Below the pieces are notes generated by a model, which was given only the letters and a program-made list of their open reading frames with translations, had not been told where the DNA came from and did not search any database. From IMG/VR virus record IMGVR_UViG_3300032046_006290, positions 1-48,319 of that record: 48,319 nucleotides of DNA. One strand, given 5' to 3'. This document shows positions 16,848 to 24,528 of the stretch, one piece after another. Positions within the stretch are counted from its first letter, which is position 1. Each line of letters opens with the position of its first letter. A program made the translations under genes and the position numbers. The stretch comes from a virus.

Positions 16848-19252
16848 GAAGTTCCTCCACTTTGAGTTTTTAATTCCGCCTTAGTATATGCTTCTGGATT
16901 TACAAAACCTTGTTTTCGTTTCATACAATAACGCAATACATCTTCTACATATCCAATTGCAGCACCTGCACCAACAGTATCACCTTTATTTACATTTATA
17001 GTTGATGATAATCCATAATAATGAGTTTCATAATTACCTCCAGTAGATTTTATAATTACATGATCTATATCACATTCTTCAATTATACCCTCATGAGTTG
17101 CGTATACTCGTGCAGTTTTTAATTGAGAATGCTTTAAATCAAAACCATTAGGTAAAACGATTTCTGATGTTTCTCCATCACTAATAACTGTTCTTTTTCT
17201 TGTTTTTTCACTATATCCAGCATCAATAATATAATTAACATATCCAAAAGGCCACATAAGAGGATCGCCTTTACTATATTTTGAACTAACAGCCTCATGA
17301 ATTTTTGTAGATGATATTGAAACATTTTGATCACCAAATTCCCCATCAGCAACAGATTGTGCAGTATATGTTAATAACTCTGGTAAAATTTCCCAAGGTT
17401 TTCTTCCATAAGTTAAACCTAAAGTAGTAGTAAAACTTTCACCAAAAGCAAAATTATGAGTAACTGAATTCACATAATATATCATATTTCTAAAAGGAAG
17501 ATATACAGGCATTGCCATTCTTATTTCAGGTCTACCTACAATCGTTACAGTCCCCGTTCTTCTTTCTGCAAGTACTCTATAAAGGTAACTTTGAGCATAA
17601 TAATAACAATCTTCAGAAGTTCTTACAAAAGGATGACTTAAAGTTATCATCCTTCTACCATATTTTAAAATAAGTCCTTTATCTTCATAAAAATTTACTA
17701 AATTAAGTGGGTATTGATCTCCTTCAATTAAATCTTGTTGTCCAACAACTAAAACTGAAGTTATAATAGATTCATCAGATTCAGTAAAATCTTGACTAAT
17801 AATATCTTCGTTTTGTATTACATAAACCTCTGGCATATCTGCTGTTAAAATATGAAGAGGATCAAAACGAGGTTGATGATACCAAATATCCCCATTTTGG
17901 TCTGCATAAAATTCAAAATAAGTTGTTTTTGCTAACTCGTAAATAATATCTAAATGAGTTTTATATTCATTTTCATAATTACCATAAGTAGTTTTTACAA
18001 ATTTTTTGTATGGAGTTGTTACTAATTGTCCCAAAGAATTATATTGCTTTTTTTCAGTAGGAATTTGTATATGTACTTTAGGTGTTGCAAATAATTTATC
18101 TAATTGAGATATATCTTCTCTTATAACAATTCCAGAACGTGATGCTTTTGTAGTATCTATAGAATCTTGAGATCCTTCATTAACATAATTATTACTATAA
18201 TCAAAAGTTATAGGAACAACATTTTCTTTTAAACCTTTTGTAGTATCAAGTAACGAAGTTTCTGGTCCAATTAAAGGATCAAACTCAAAATTACCTACAC
18301 CTCTCAATTTAACATTATCACTATCCATATCACCAAAAATCAAAAGACGAATTATTTCCCAAGGTTCCATATTCGAAAACCTTTTTGACCATATTCTTAT
18401 AGCATCTGGTCCCGCATCGGGCATCTTTTCAGTTAATTCTGAGGGATTAACATTAGCTAAAGTTACTCTCAACCATTTAGTAGCATCTTCACCAGAAATT
18501 ACTAATCTTGAAAAATTTTCAGCATAACTATCAACAACAAAATTTACAATACCTGTAAAAACATTGATAAGATCATAAGGATGTTTTTCAGTTTTAAATC
18601 TCTTAGATAGCAAAATCACAGCCCTATCCATAGGCTGAAAAACACATCTTCCTTGTTCAAGCATTCCTCCATAATCTCCATATAAATCTATATATGGTCG
18701 AGAACTATTTAGAACATTTTCAAGGTCTTTTTCAGTCAACTGTATAAATTCATCTACTTCATCTAATTTCTCTTTACCATGCTCTTGCAACCATTCTTTG
18801 TTATGAGCTCTTTTCCAATAACCTATTGAACCATCTTTTTTTCCTTGATATCTTTCTAACGTAACAACATCTCCATTTGGAAGAACATATAACCTTTTAA
18901 ATTCTTCATGATTTAACCATTCTAAAGCATTTTTATATGGATATACAGATTTTGGACGATTTGAAGTGCTTTGCTGTAAACTGAATAAAGGATCATTCAA
19001 ATTTTTAATTTCAAACTCTGGATTATCTTTTATAAAATAACGCTCATTTTTATTATTTAAAGTAATAGTAAATGTACCAGGTTGAGAAGTAATATTCAAT
19101 GAAACATTAACACTGATTACATCTCGCACTTCCGGAGCAATGATCTGCAAACCTTCCCTTAATTTTCCAGAACCAGTCCATTTTGGGTCTAAAAAATAAA
19201 CACGCGCTTCAGGCCAATAATGAGTGGTTCTATGTTGAGTTTCATTAACCAC
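16844..19252 (-). CDS. Baseplate hub protein (gpD/gp27-like) with degenerate M23-like C-terminus
   Basis: About 802 aa from a GTG at 19252, chosen because AGGGGG lies eight bases before it; the reading frame is also open from a TTG at 19273. The N-terminal half has hub-like beta regions (VRDVISVNVSLNITSQPGTFTITLNN; DLINVFTGIVNFVVDSYAENFSRLVISGED), and the middle has helical segments and a YFEFYADQNGDIWYHQPRF strand pair typical of tail-tip hubs. The last ~100 residues resemble an M23/LytM domain: VYATHEGIIEE, GGNYETHYYGLSS, NVNKGDTVGAGAAIGYV and VNPEAY. The usual YAHL reads YYGL and no HxxxD metal motif is visible, so it is probably not catalytic. The gene overlaps both neighbours. Confidence 0.72.
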   Translation of the reverse strand: MVNETQHRTTHYWPEARVYFLDPKWTGSGKLREGLQIIAPEVRDVISVNVSLNITSQPGTFTITLNNKNERYFIKDNPEFEIKNLNDPLFSLQQSTSNRPKSVYPYKNALEWLNHEEFKRLYVLPNGDVVTLERYQGKKDGSIGYWKRAHNKEWLQEHGKEKLDEVDEFIQLTEKDLENVLNSSRPYIDLYGDYGGMLEQGRCVFQPMDRAVILLSKRFKTEKHPYDLINVFTGIVNFVVDSYAENFSRLVISGEDATKWLRVTLANVNPSELTEKMPDAGPDAIRIWSKRFSNMEPWEIIRLLIFGDMDSDNVKLRGVGNFEFDPLIGPETSLLDTTKGLKENVVPITFDYSNNYVNEGSQDSIDTTKASRSGIVIREDISQLDKLFATPKVHIQIPTEKKQYNSLGQLVTTPYKKFVKTTYGNYENEYKTHLDIIYELAKTTYFEFYADQNGDIWYHQPRFDPLHILTADMPEVYVIQNEDIISQDFTESDESIITSVLVVGQQDLIEGDQYPLNLVNFYEDKGLILKYGRRMITLSHPFVRTSEDCYYYAQSYLYRVLAERRTGTVTIVGRPEIRMAMPVYLPFRNMIYYVNSVTHNFAFGESFTTTLGLTYGRKPWEILPELLTYTAQSVADGEFGDQNVSISSTKIHEAVSSKYSKGDPLMWPFGYVNYIIDAGYSEKTRKRTVISDGETSEIVLPNGFDLKHSQLKTARVYATHEGIIEECDIDHVIIKSTGGNYETHYYGLSSTINVNKGDTVGAGAAIGYVEDVLRYCMKRKQGFVNPEAYTKAELKTQSGGTS

Positions 19253-20060
19253 TCTTTCTTCCCCCTTCTGCAAGTTTCTTCAAATAATCAATAGTATCTG
19301 CATTTCGAATAATATCTTGTTGTATTTCTTGCTGAGCTCTACTAACATTTGTAGCTTCATATTCAACTGCAAATTCAACAGTATATTCAAGTTGAAAAGG
19401 TCTCTCGCCTACTTCCTCAAAACTAAAATTTCTCAAATGACCAACATAAATATTACCTCTATATTCAAGTCCTAACATAGTAACATTTCCAATTTCTTGC
19501 TGTTGCTGATCTTCTTCATATAATTGTTCAAAATCTCTAAATACTTTATATGCTTCAGAATTATCAACTGTAGGATTCTCATTACGAATTCGTGCAGTAA
19601 AACTTGTTGGTGTCATATTTCCAGTAGTTCCTGCAAATCCTATAGTTGCAATATCTGGACCCCAATGTTGAAATTCAAAACCTCCTCTAGTTCTTATTTT
19701 AGTAATTAATTTACTTTTTCCAATCCTAATATTTCGCGGATTTACGTAAAATTTGAATATTGGCGTAATGTTGGGATTTTCTTCTTTTCCCTCAATAACA
19801 AATTTTTCGTTATTTCGTATGATATATGGAACATTTGTAGAAGCATCTCTATAAACTCTGTATGCCATTCCTTCATCTGTAACACTAGTTAATATAGAAT
19901 CATCTAACCATCTATCCATTTTACCTTCAATAATATATTCTGCACCTCGAGGAAATAAATTATTATTTACAGTAGCTACATTAATATAACCGCGTACAGT
20001 TGCATCTTTTTTTATTGGAGGTTTTAATTTCCATATTTTTATTACTTCACGTTTTCCCAT
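19245..20060 (-). CDS. Baseplate hub-associated / distal tail protein
   Basis: A 271-aa protein between tape measure and hub, the slot filled by LysM-type gp53/XkdP or distal-tail proteins. FYVNPRNIRIGKSKLITKIRTRGGFEFQHWGPD followed by ATIGFAGTTGNM fits a familiar signature of such proteins (NPxxI ... TRGG ... WGxD ... GxTG). NIYVGHLRNFSFEE and LEYTVEFAVEY supply the paired strands typical of tube-to-hub adaptors. No LysM motif visible. AAGGATG precedes the ATG. It probably joins the tail tube to the hub. Confidence 0.65.
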   Translation of the reverse strand: MGKREVIKIWKLKPPIKKDATVRGYINVATVNNNLFPRGAEYIIEGKMDRWLDDSILTSVTDEGMAYRVYRDASTNVPYIIRNNEKFVIEGKEENPNITPIFKFYVNPRNIRIGKSKLITKIRTRGGFEFQHWGPDIATIGFAGTTGNMTPTSFTARIRNENPTVDNSEAYKVFRDFEQLYEEDQQQQEIGNVTMLGLEYRGNIYVGHLRNFSFEEVGERPFQLEYTVEFAVEYEATNVSRAQQEIQQDIIRNADTIDYLKKLAEGGRKSG

Positions 20061-20073
20061 AAATCACATCCTT

Positions 20074-22053
20074 TTATTTAGTAATTTGTTGAATAGGAGA
20101 CCCAGGCTTATTTATTATATTTAAAGTATCATTAATTATTTCTGTTTTAACACCTTTATCTACTTGAACAAGTAATACAGGAACGCCTCTTCCTTTAAGA
20201 ACTCCAGCTGCTTTTTCAATTGATTCATAAGCTAATGGTTTTTTACCTAATCCTTCCATTTTCTCTTTATATAGTGCATAAAGTCCTTTCTCTACACCAG
20301 GAACCACTGGAAATCCAAGTTCTTTTTCAATGTCTTTATACAATGCTTGCTCTTGTTCAGGAAAACCCATTCTTCCTGCTTGCCGTGCACGAAGTATTCT
20401 ACTTATTAAATAAACTTGTCCAGAAGGAGTTTCCATTTGTTTTTCTAATTGTTGCTTTTGATATTGTTTTTCATTTGCTAACTTCAATCCTTCAGCAAAA
20501 AGTTTAGCAACTAAATATGCATCTGTCAAAGCTCCTGTTAATACAATTAAAGGTCCTGCCAATCCAGCTAATCCCATTGCTAAACCACCAACTCCGCCTG
20601 CTCCTAAACCACCAGCAACAGCACCTCCACCAAACCCTGCAATCCCTTTCAGAGCAAACGCAGTCATTAAAGCACCAGGAGCAGCACCAGCTGCGCCAGT
20701 TAAAATACCTGCTTCTACACCTAATCCTTTAGAACGCAACCAATCAAAAAATTGAGATACTGGATAATACCATTCTCTCATATCTTTAGTGTTTTGTTCT
20801 ATTTGTTTTCGTAATGCATTAATTGCAATAATTGCTTCTTTTGTAGTTGGTTCAATTCCTTTCATAACATCTGCGACAGAACCAACAAGGCCTCCTCCAC
20901 CAGTTTCTAATGCTTTACCAAGTCTCTTTTGAAAAAATTCATATTCCATACCTCCCCAAAACTGAGGAAATATTTGAGGTTTCATTTCCTTTGGAATATT
21001 TTTCATTGATTCTGTCATAGCAATACCTGTAACCTGCGCAAATACTTTTGGATCGAGTCTAGATAACACATATTGCATTTGCATTGTATTTAATTCTGCT
21101 AAACGTGCTCCTGGGCCATACTGAGCTCTTGTAGTTTCTTCTAATGATTCTCGAAGACCTGAAGGTACTTCACCAGCAGCCATTGCTTTACGTAAAAACA
21201 TTGTTGCCCTTACTCTTTCACCAAACCCTGCCGCAGTAAATTGCATTTGTGTGAATGAACGAGCAGCTGCTTGTGCTTCATTCATAGTTAAAGTATTCTT
21301 TGCTACATCATCTGTAAACAAATTTGTAAACCTTATAGCAGCATCTGTCGAAAGTCCATACTGATGTAATTCAGCAGACACAGAAAAAACAGTATTTTTA
21401 TAAAGATCTAAAGGAACGCGTGCAATTGCTGCATTTGCAGCAATAGTTTCATAAGAATCTGCAATTTTATCTAATCCCATTCCAAGGCGTTCATGCATAA
21501 AAACAAAATCTTGTGGAAAAGATTTACTTATGCCTAAAGAATATTTAATAAAAAGAGGAAGTATAGCATTTATTTCTTGTTCAGTACCTTCTCTTTGTTC
21601 TCTCATTGCTTTTATAAGATCTTCTGCAGATTCATGAGCTGCTTTACCTCCCATCCCAGAAGCTTGAACTAATTGTTTATAATAATCAGTTATTGAAATA
21701 GCACCAATACCATAAGCTCTGTTTAATTCAGATTGCTTTCTTTCTACTTTATCAGCAGCATCAAGATATGTAGCCATTCCAGTAACTGCAAGAGCCAAAC
21801 CAGAAGTAAAAAGACGTAATTGTTGAGTACTTTCAAAAGTAACACCTAAAAATTTCTTCTGATTTTCACTTGCAAGACCAATAGAACGAATAAAACCCGA
21901 TAAATGACCACCTAAGTACGTAGGACCCATGAGTCCTATTAATTCACGCATTGCTCCTGAAAGAGCACTTACACCAATAGAGGCTTCTTTTCCTTTTGGT
22001 CCTATTTTACCTAAATATTCAGGTAATTTAGATAACTCTTCCATTTCAGCCAT
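20074..22053 (-). CDS. Tail tape measure protein
   Basis: A 659-aa, alanine/glycine-rich, largely helical protein at the conserved place between chaperones and baseplate genes. Residues ~445-525 form a long hydrophobic Gly/Ala stretch (AGAAPGALMTAFALKGIAGF, AMGLAGLAGPLIVLTGA), typical of tape measure proteins and thought to enter the host membrane during ejection. The rest shows helical segments such as ERKQSELNRAYGIG. No lysozyme or peptidase domain visible. By the usual ratio of about 0.15 nm per residue the tail would be near 100 nm, a rough inference. AAGGAG lies just after the terminator at 22066-22106. Confidence 0.82.
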   Translation of the reverse strand: MAEMEELSKLPEYLGKIGPKGKEASIGVSALSGAMRELIGLMGPTYLGGHLSGFIRSIGLASENQKKFLGVTFESTQQLRLFTSGLALAVTGMATYLDAADKVERKQSELNRAYGIGAISITDYYKQLVQASGMGGKAAHESAEDLIKAMREQREGTEQEINAILPLFIKYSLGISKSFPQDFVFMHERLGMGLDKIADSYETIAANAAIARVPLDLYKNTVFSVSAELHQYGLSTDAAIRFTNLFTDDVAKNTLTMNEAQAAARSFTQMQFTAAGFGERVRATMFLRKAMAAGEVPSGLRESLEETTRAQYGPGARLAELNTMQMQYVLSRLDPKVFAQVTGIAMTESMKNIPKEMKPQIFPQFWGGMEYEFFQKRLGKALETGGGGLVGSVADVMKGIEPTTKEAIIAINALRKQIEQNTKDMREWYYPVSQFFDWLRSKGLGVEAGILTGAAGAAPGALMTAFALKGIAGFGGGAVAGGLGAGGVGGLAMGLAGLAGPLIVLTGALTDAYLVAKLFAEGLKLANEKQYQKQQLEKQMETPSGQVYLISRILRARQAGRMGFPEQEQALYKDIEKELGFPVVPGVEKGLYALYKEKMEGLGKKPLAYESIEKAAGVLKGRGVPVLLVQVDKGVKTEIINDTLNIINKPGSPIQQITK

Positions 22054-22061
22054 AAAACTCC

Positions 22062-22106
22062 TTAAAAATAAAAAAGCAGGTAACTATAAAAAAAGTTACC
22101 TGCTTT
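22062..22106 (-). terminator. Strong intrinsic terminator just upstream of the tape measure gene
   Basis: A perfect 13-bp stem (AAAGCAGGTAACT with AGTTACCTGCTTT; arms 22073-22085 and 22094-22106) with an 8-base loop, followed on the minus strand by a run reading TTTATTTTT. The A/T-rich flanks could let it work in both directions. It follows the membrane-protein gene and ends only about 10-20 bases before the tape-measure start, so read-through would set tape-measure level. Confidence 0.85.
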
Positions 22107-22151
22107 AAGTTCTTCTTAAAGCTCGATTATGATTTTAAAAAGCTCTGAAGT

Positions 22152-22592
22152 TTAAAAAGCTAATTTAAAAAACCAGTAACCCCACCATGAAAAAATTAGA
22201 GATAATCCAAATAAATTACAAAAAACACCAAAATAATGTTTTATTTTTATACGTATTTTCATATCTTTTAAAACTTTATGTAAAAGTAATAAAGACAATA
22301 AACCCATTACAAGTCCAACACATAATATAAAAATTCCAAAATCTTTACTGACTTCTTTTATTGCATTATTTACTGTATTATACAAACAATAACTAAACCC
22401 CAATACAAACAAAACCATTATCCATATACTTAAATTCGAATGCTTATTAAAAGCATTAATTCTAAATTGATGACCTTTTCCATCATTTATTTTTACAAAA
22501 TTACCTGCAATTAATTTTTCATCTTCTTTATCAGTAATTTTACTAATACTTGCTAAACCTACTATGCCTATTAAACATAACAATGCTAACAT
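22152..22592 (-). CDS. Small four-helix membrane protein (moron candidate)
   Basis: A 146-aa protein with hydrophobic segments at residues ~1-16, 55-73, 85-106 and 120-142, so probably four membrane helices, or a signal anchor plus three. The loops are lysine-rich. No holin or exclusion family is recognisable. It sits inside the tail operon between chaperone candidates and tape measure but has its own -10-like box, an RBS-masking hairpin and a strong terminator. That is the layout of a moron, an accessory gene expressed apart from late genes. Superinfection exclusion or host-envelope modification are possible roles, not supported by motifs. Confidence 0.65.
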   Translation of the reverse strand: MLALLCLIGIVGLASISKITDKEDEKLIAGNFVKINDGKGHQFRINAFNKHSNLSIWIMVLFVLGFSYCLYNTVNNAIKEVSKDFGIFILCVGLVMGLLSLLLLHKVLKDMKIRIKIKHYFGVFCNLFGLSLIFSWWGYWFFKLAF

Positions 22593-22599
22593 TTTTTAT

Positions 22600-22647
22600 C
22601 CTCCTTCCTTTCTCAATATATTATACTCAAAAATAGAAGGAAAGGAG
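22600..22647 (-). promoter_or_regulatory. RBS-masking hairpin with a TATAAT box in its loop
   Basis: In minus-strand RNA, 22636-22647 pairs with 22601-22611 (11 bp with one bulged base and a G-U pair), covering the AAGGAAGGAGG SD of the membrane protein. The loop holds a perfect TATAAT (22620-22625). A transcript starting just downstream of this box would lack the 5' arm and leave the SD free, whereas read-through RNA could fold and mask it. The -35 region is poor. Confidence 0.5.
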
Positions 22648-22651
22648 CATT

Positions 22652-23281
22652 TTATTTATATTCCATTGTAATAGTATCTCCATCACTTTCTTCAAGGTAT
22701 TCTTCAGTTTGTTCCTCAAACAATATATTTTCGTGGCTATTTTCTTCTTGTTCTTGCATTTGGAGATATAAATCTTTATCTAACCAAGGTTTTAATGCTT
22801 CAAATATATTTTTAATTAAATTACTTCTATCAATATATTTATTTTTTTCTTCTTCTACTGAATTATAAAAAATCCATAACAACTGCGCGTCATTATATTC
22901 AGAAGTATGCAATGTTTTATCAACACCTATTCTCTTTGAAACTTCCCACGCAAATTTAGATTGATTATCATTTTTCACAATACCCTCAACTAACTCATTT
23001 AAACTTTTAGCCCATTCGCTATAAAATCTTATATACTTTTCAAAGAAAATATTTATTACAAAACAACTTGTAGATTTTAAAAGATTTTCTTTTTCTAATT
23101 GAGATTTATTTAGAACAAGAGCAGAAGATATAAGTTTAACGGTTTCTTCCAAAGTATTAGGAAAGGAAGTTTTAGTAATACAAAAAGAAACAGTCCAATC
23201 TAATTTTTTAAAAGGTTTAATTGTTTTTATAGGTAATTGATTATTAAAAATCGCAGCTTTTACCTGTTCTTTACTCAACAT
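22652..23281 (-). CDS. Candidate tail-assembly chaperone, second protein
   Basis: A 209-aa, mainly helical protein between tail tube and tape measure genes, the conserved place for tail-assembly chaperones (lambda gpG/GT; P2 E/E'). The acidic C-terminus (QEQEENSHENILFEEQTEEYLEESDGD) is highly charged. Its ATG has GAGGG seven bases upstream, but that SD forms the 3' arm of a CCCTC-ACCC-GAGGG hairpin. The gene is in the same frame as the upstream protein, and the 12 codons between the upstream TAA and this ATG contain no stop. Expression could be by re-initiation or stop read-through. Function is inferred from position only. Confidence 0.6.
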   Translation of the reverse strand: MLSKEQVKAAIFNNQLPIKTIKPFKKLDWTVSFCITKTSFPNTLEETVKLISSALVLNKSQLEKENLLKSTSCFVINIFFEKYIRFYSEWAKSLNELVEGIVKNDNQSKFAWEVSKRIGVDKTLHTSEYNDAQLLWIFYNSVEEEKNKYIDRSNLIKNIFEALKPWLDKDLYLQMQEQEENSHENILFEEQTEEYLEESDGDTITMEYK

Positions 23282-23291
23282 TTTTATTCCC

Positions 23292-23334
23292 TCGGGTGAG
23301 GGAGAAGCGAGCGTTTGTTATTGCTCGCTTCTTT
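23292..23334 (-). promoter_or_regulatory. Double hairpin around the stop codon between chaperone candidates
   Basis: On the minus strand a 10-bp stem (AGAAGCGAGC with GCTCGCTTCT) encloses a loop holding the TAA stop of the upstream gene. It is followed at once by a second hairpin (CCCTC, ACCC, GAGGG) that covers the next gene's SD. No U-tract follows, so this is not a terminator. It is GC-rich in a very AT-rich setting. A translational control element is the simplest reading. Confidence 0.6.
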
Positions 23335-23878
23335 CTATAGTACCCTCAACATTTAATTTTACAGCCTTTGTAGTTTTTTCAATTTCACTTGTTACTTCTT
23401 GAATAGCTTTTTCAGCTTTTTTCTTTTCTTCCTCTTGCAAATTTTCTGGTTTTATAACACCACCCAATAATTTCTTTTGATGATCTTGATCCAATTTATT
23501 ATATTCATCTTCGAGTTTAGTTACTGCAACCTGATCCCATTTTCTAATCCAAATCTTCCTTAATTCAAACAATGAAACACAATTTTCACCTTCAAGACCG
23601 TGTTCCTTATTATATGTATTAAGATCTTCCTGGGTACCAAAAGGATCGCCATTGATTTTAATAATGCAACGCGCAAGTAATTCTAATCGAATTATCCATG
23701 CAAGTACATTTATTGGAAAATTTGCAACAGCATTTGAAACTTCAATGTTTTGACCAACATTTAATAATTCAATTTCAAATTCCCAATCTTGTACCTCTGA
23801 ACCTTCCCATTGTTCAAAAGGTTTTACTTTTGTTTTAGGCATTCGCGTAATGTAGCCTAACACTTCACCATAATTCAT
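23318..23878 (-). CDS. Candidate tail-assembly chaperone, first protein
   Basis: A 186-aa protein directly after the tail tube gene. The N-terminal part includes IARMP-like YITRMPKTKVKPFEQWEG and a helical middle (VLAWIIRLELLARCIIKI). The C-terminal third is a charged coiled coil (EEEKKKAEKAIQEVTSEIEKTTKA). The gene ends SEQ-TAA, with the last codons forming the 5' arm of a hairpin. AGGAGG precedes the ATG. No classic slippery heptamer is seen near the end, so the usual frameshift is not evident; in-frame read-through would give about 408 aa. Function rests on position between tube and tape measure. Confidence 0.6.
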   Translation of the reverse strand: MNYGEVLGYITRMPKTKVKPFEQWEGSEVQDWEFEIELLNVGQNIEVSNAVANFPINVLAWIIRLELLARCIIKINGDPFGTQEDLNTYNKEHGLEGENCVSLFELRKIWIRKWDQVAVTKLEDEYNKLDQDHQKKLLGGVIKPENLQEEEKKKAEKAIQEVTSEIEKTTKAVKLNVEGTIERSEQ

Positions 23879-23924
23879 CCTTACCTCCTACTTTTCTTTT
23901 TTTTTATAATAAAGCAGCGCCTAA

Positions 23925-24000
23925 CGGCGATTGCCTACAGGCAACTTATGCCGTCACACTGACGACACGCTTAGTTAGGACTCAGACTGCTTTTATGATA
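23925..24000 (-). ncRNA. GC-rich branched RNA element after the tail tube gene
   Basis: Between the tail-tube stop and the next SD the minus strand can fold into a multi-branched structure. The closing helix is AAAGCAG with CTGCTTT (7 bp), a second helix is CCTAAC with GTTAGG, and inside are two hairpins: a stem of up to 8 bp around an AGTGT loop (core CGTC/GACG) and GTTGCC-TGTA-GGCAAT. ACGGC and GCCGT could also pair, competing with the first inner hairpin, so two states are possible. No U-run follows, so it is not a terminator. It is neither a tRNA nor a riboswitch class I recognise. Confidence 0.5.
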
Positions 24001-24472
24001 CTCTTGTAGGCCTTACCGTCATAGTTTCAATATTTGTAATTGCCCCAAGAGTTATTGTTTTACCCCAATCAGTAATCCAACAACCTTCATAGTTTACATA
24101 CACTACTCCAGCATTACCATCCGCACTTCCAGGAGGACCAGTTATTTTATTGTTTGAAAGATTTTGAGGTAAATGTATTGCTTCTTTAATATCTAAAGCC
24201 CTTACTTGATTTTGAATATCTTTCGATACAATTCCAAAATGGTCGAACAAAGTTTTATTATATAATCTTACTTTCTCAAGACGTATAGTATAATCTGTTA
24301 CACCTGGAACGATTTCTTTAATTTGTCCTCCATTAGTTCCAATTTCACGGATAATATCAACAGTTCTTGTTTGAGTTGGATTAAAAGTACGAAGAGTTCC
24401 GACCTGTACTCCGTCAATCGTGATCTCATAGGAGTACCATACCTCAGAATCTGTTTTAGGAAGTCTTGCCAT
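23993..24472 (-). CDS. Tail tube protein
   Basis: A 159-aa beta-rich protein immediately after the sheath gene, the standard order in contractile-tailed phages. Features: EVWYSYEITIDGVQVGTLRTFNPTQTRTV, then REIGTNGG and IVPGVTDYTIRLEKVRLYNKTLFDHFG. The VPGxTDYTIxLExVxLY stretch is characteristic of tube proteins of this broad class. Size is typical (about 140-170 aa). Very strong SD (GGAGGTGA), fitting a protein made in many copies. It polymerises into the inner tube through which DNA passes. Confidence 0.82.
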   Translation of the reverse strand: MARLPKTDSEVWYSYEITIDGVQVGTLRTFNPTQTRTVDIIREIGTNGGQIKEIVPGVTDYTIRLEKVRLYNKTLFDHFGIVSKDIQNQVRALDIKEAIHLPQNLSNNKITGPPGSADGNAGVVYVNYEGCWITDWGKTITLGAITNIETMTVRPTRVS

Positions 24473-24528
24473 TAATACTCACCTCCAATAATTATATTTT
24501 TAATTTTATTTTTTACTATTTCTTCATT

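Noticed and set aside
23925-24000. Integron attC-like site (GCCTAAC ... GTTAGGA boxes)
   Set aside because: The outer boxes resemble R''/R' sites, but the adjacent L''/L' complementarity is absent, the last R' base does not fit, and no integrase or cassette context is seen.
23925-24000. tRNA-like cloverleaf
   Set aside because: It has a 7-bp outer stem, but no T-arm consensus, no proper anticodon arm and no CCA end position.
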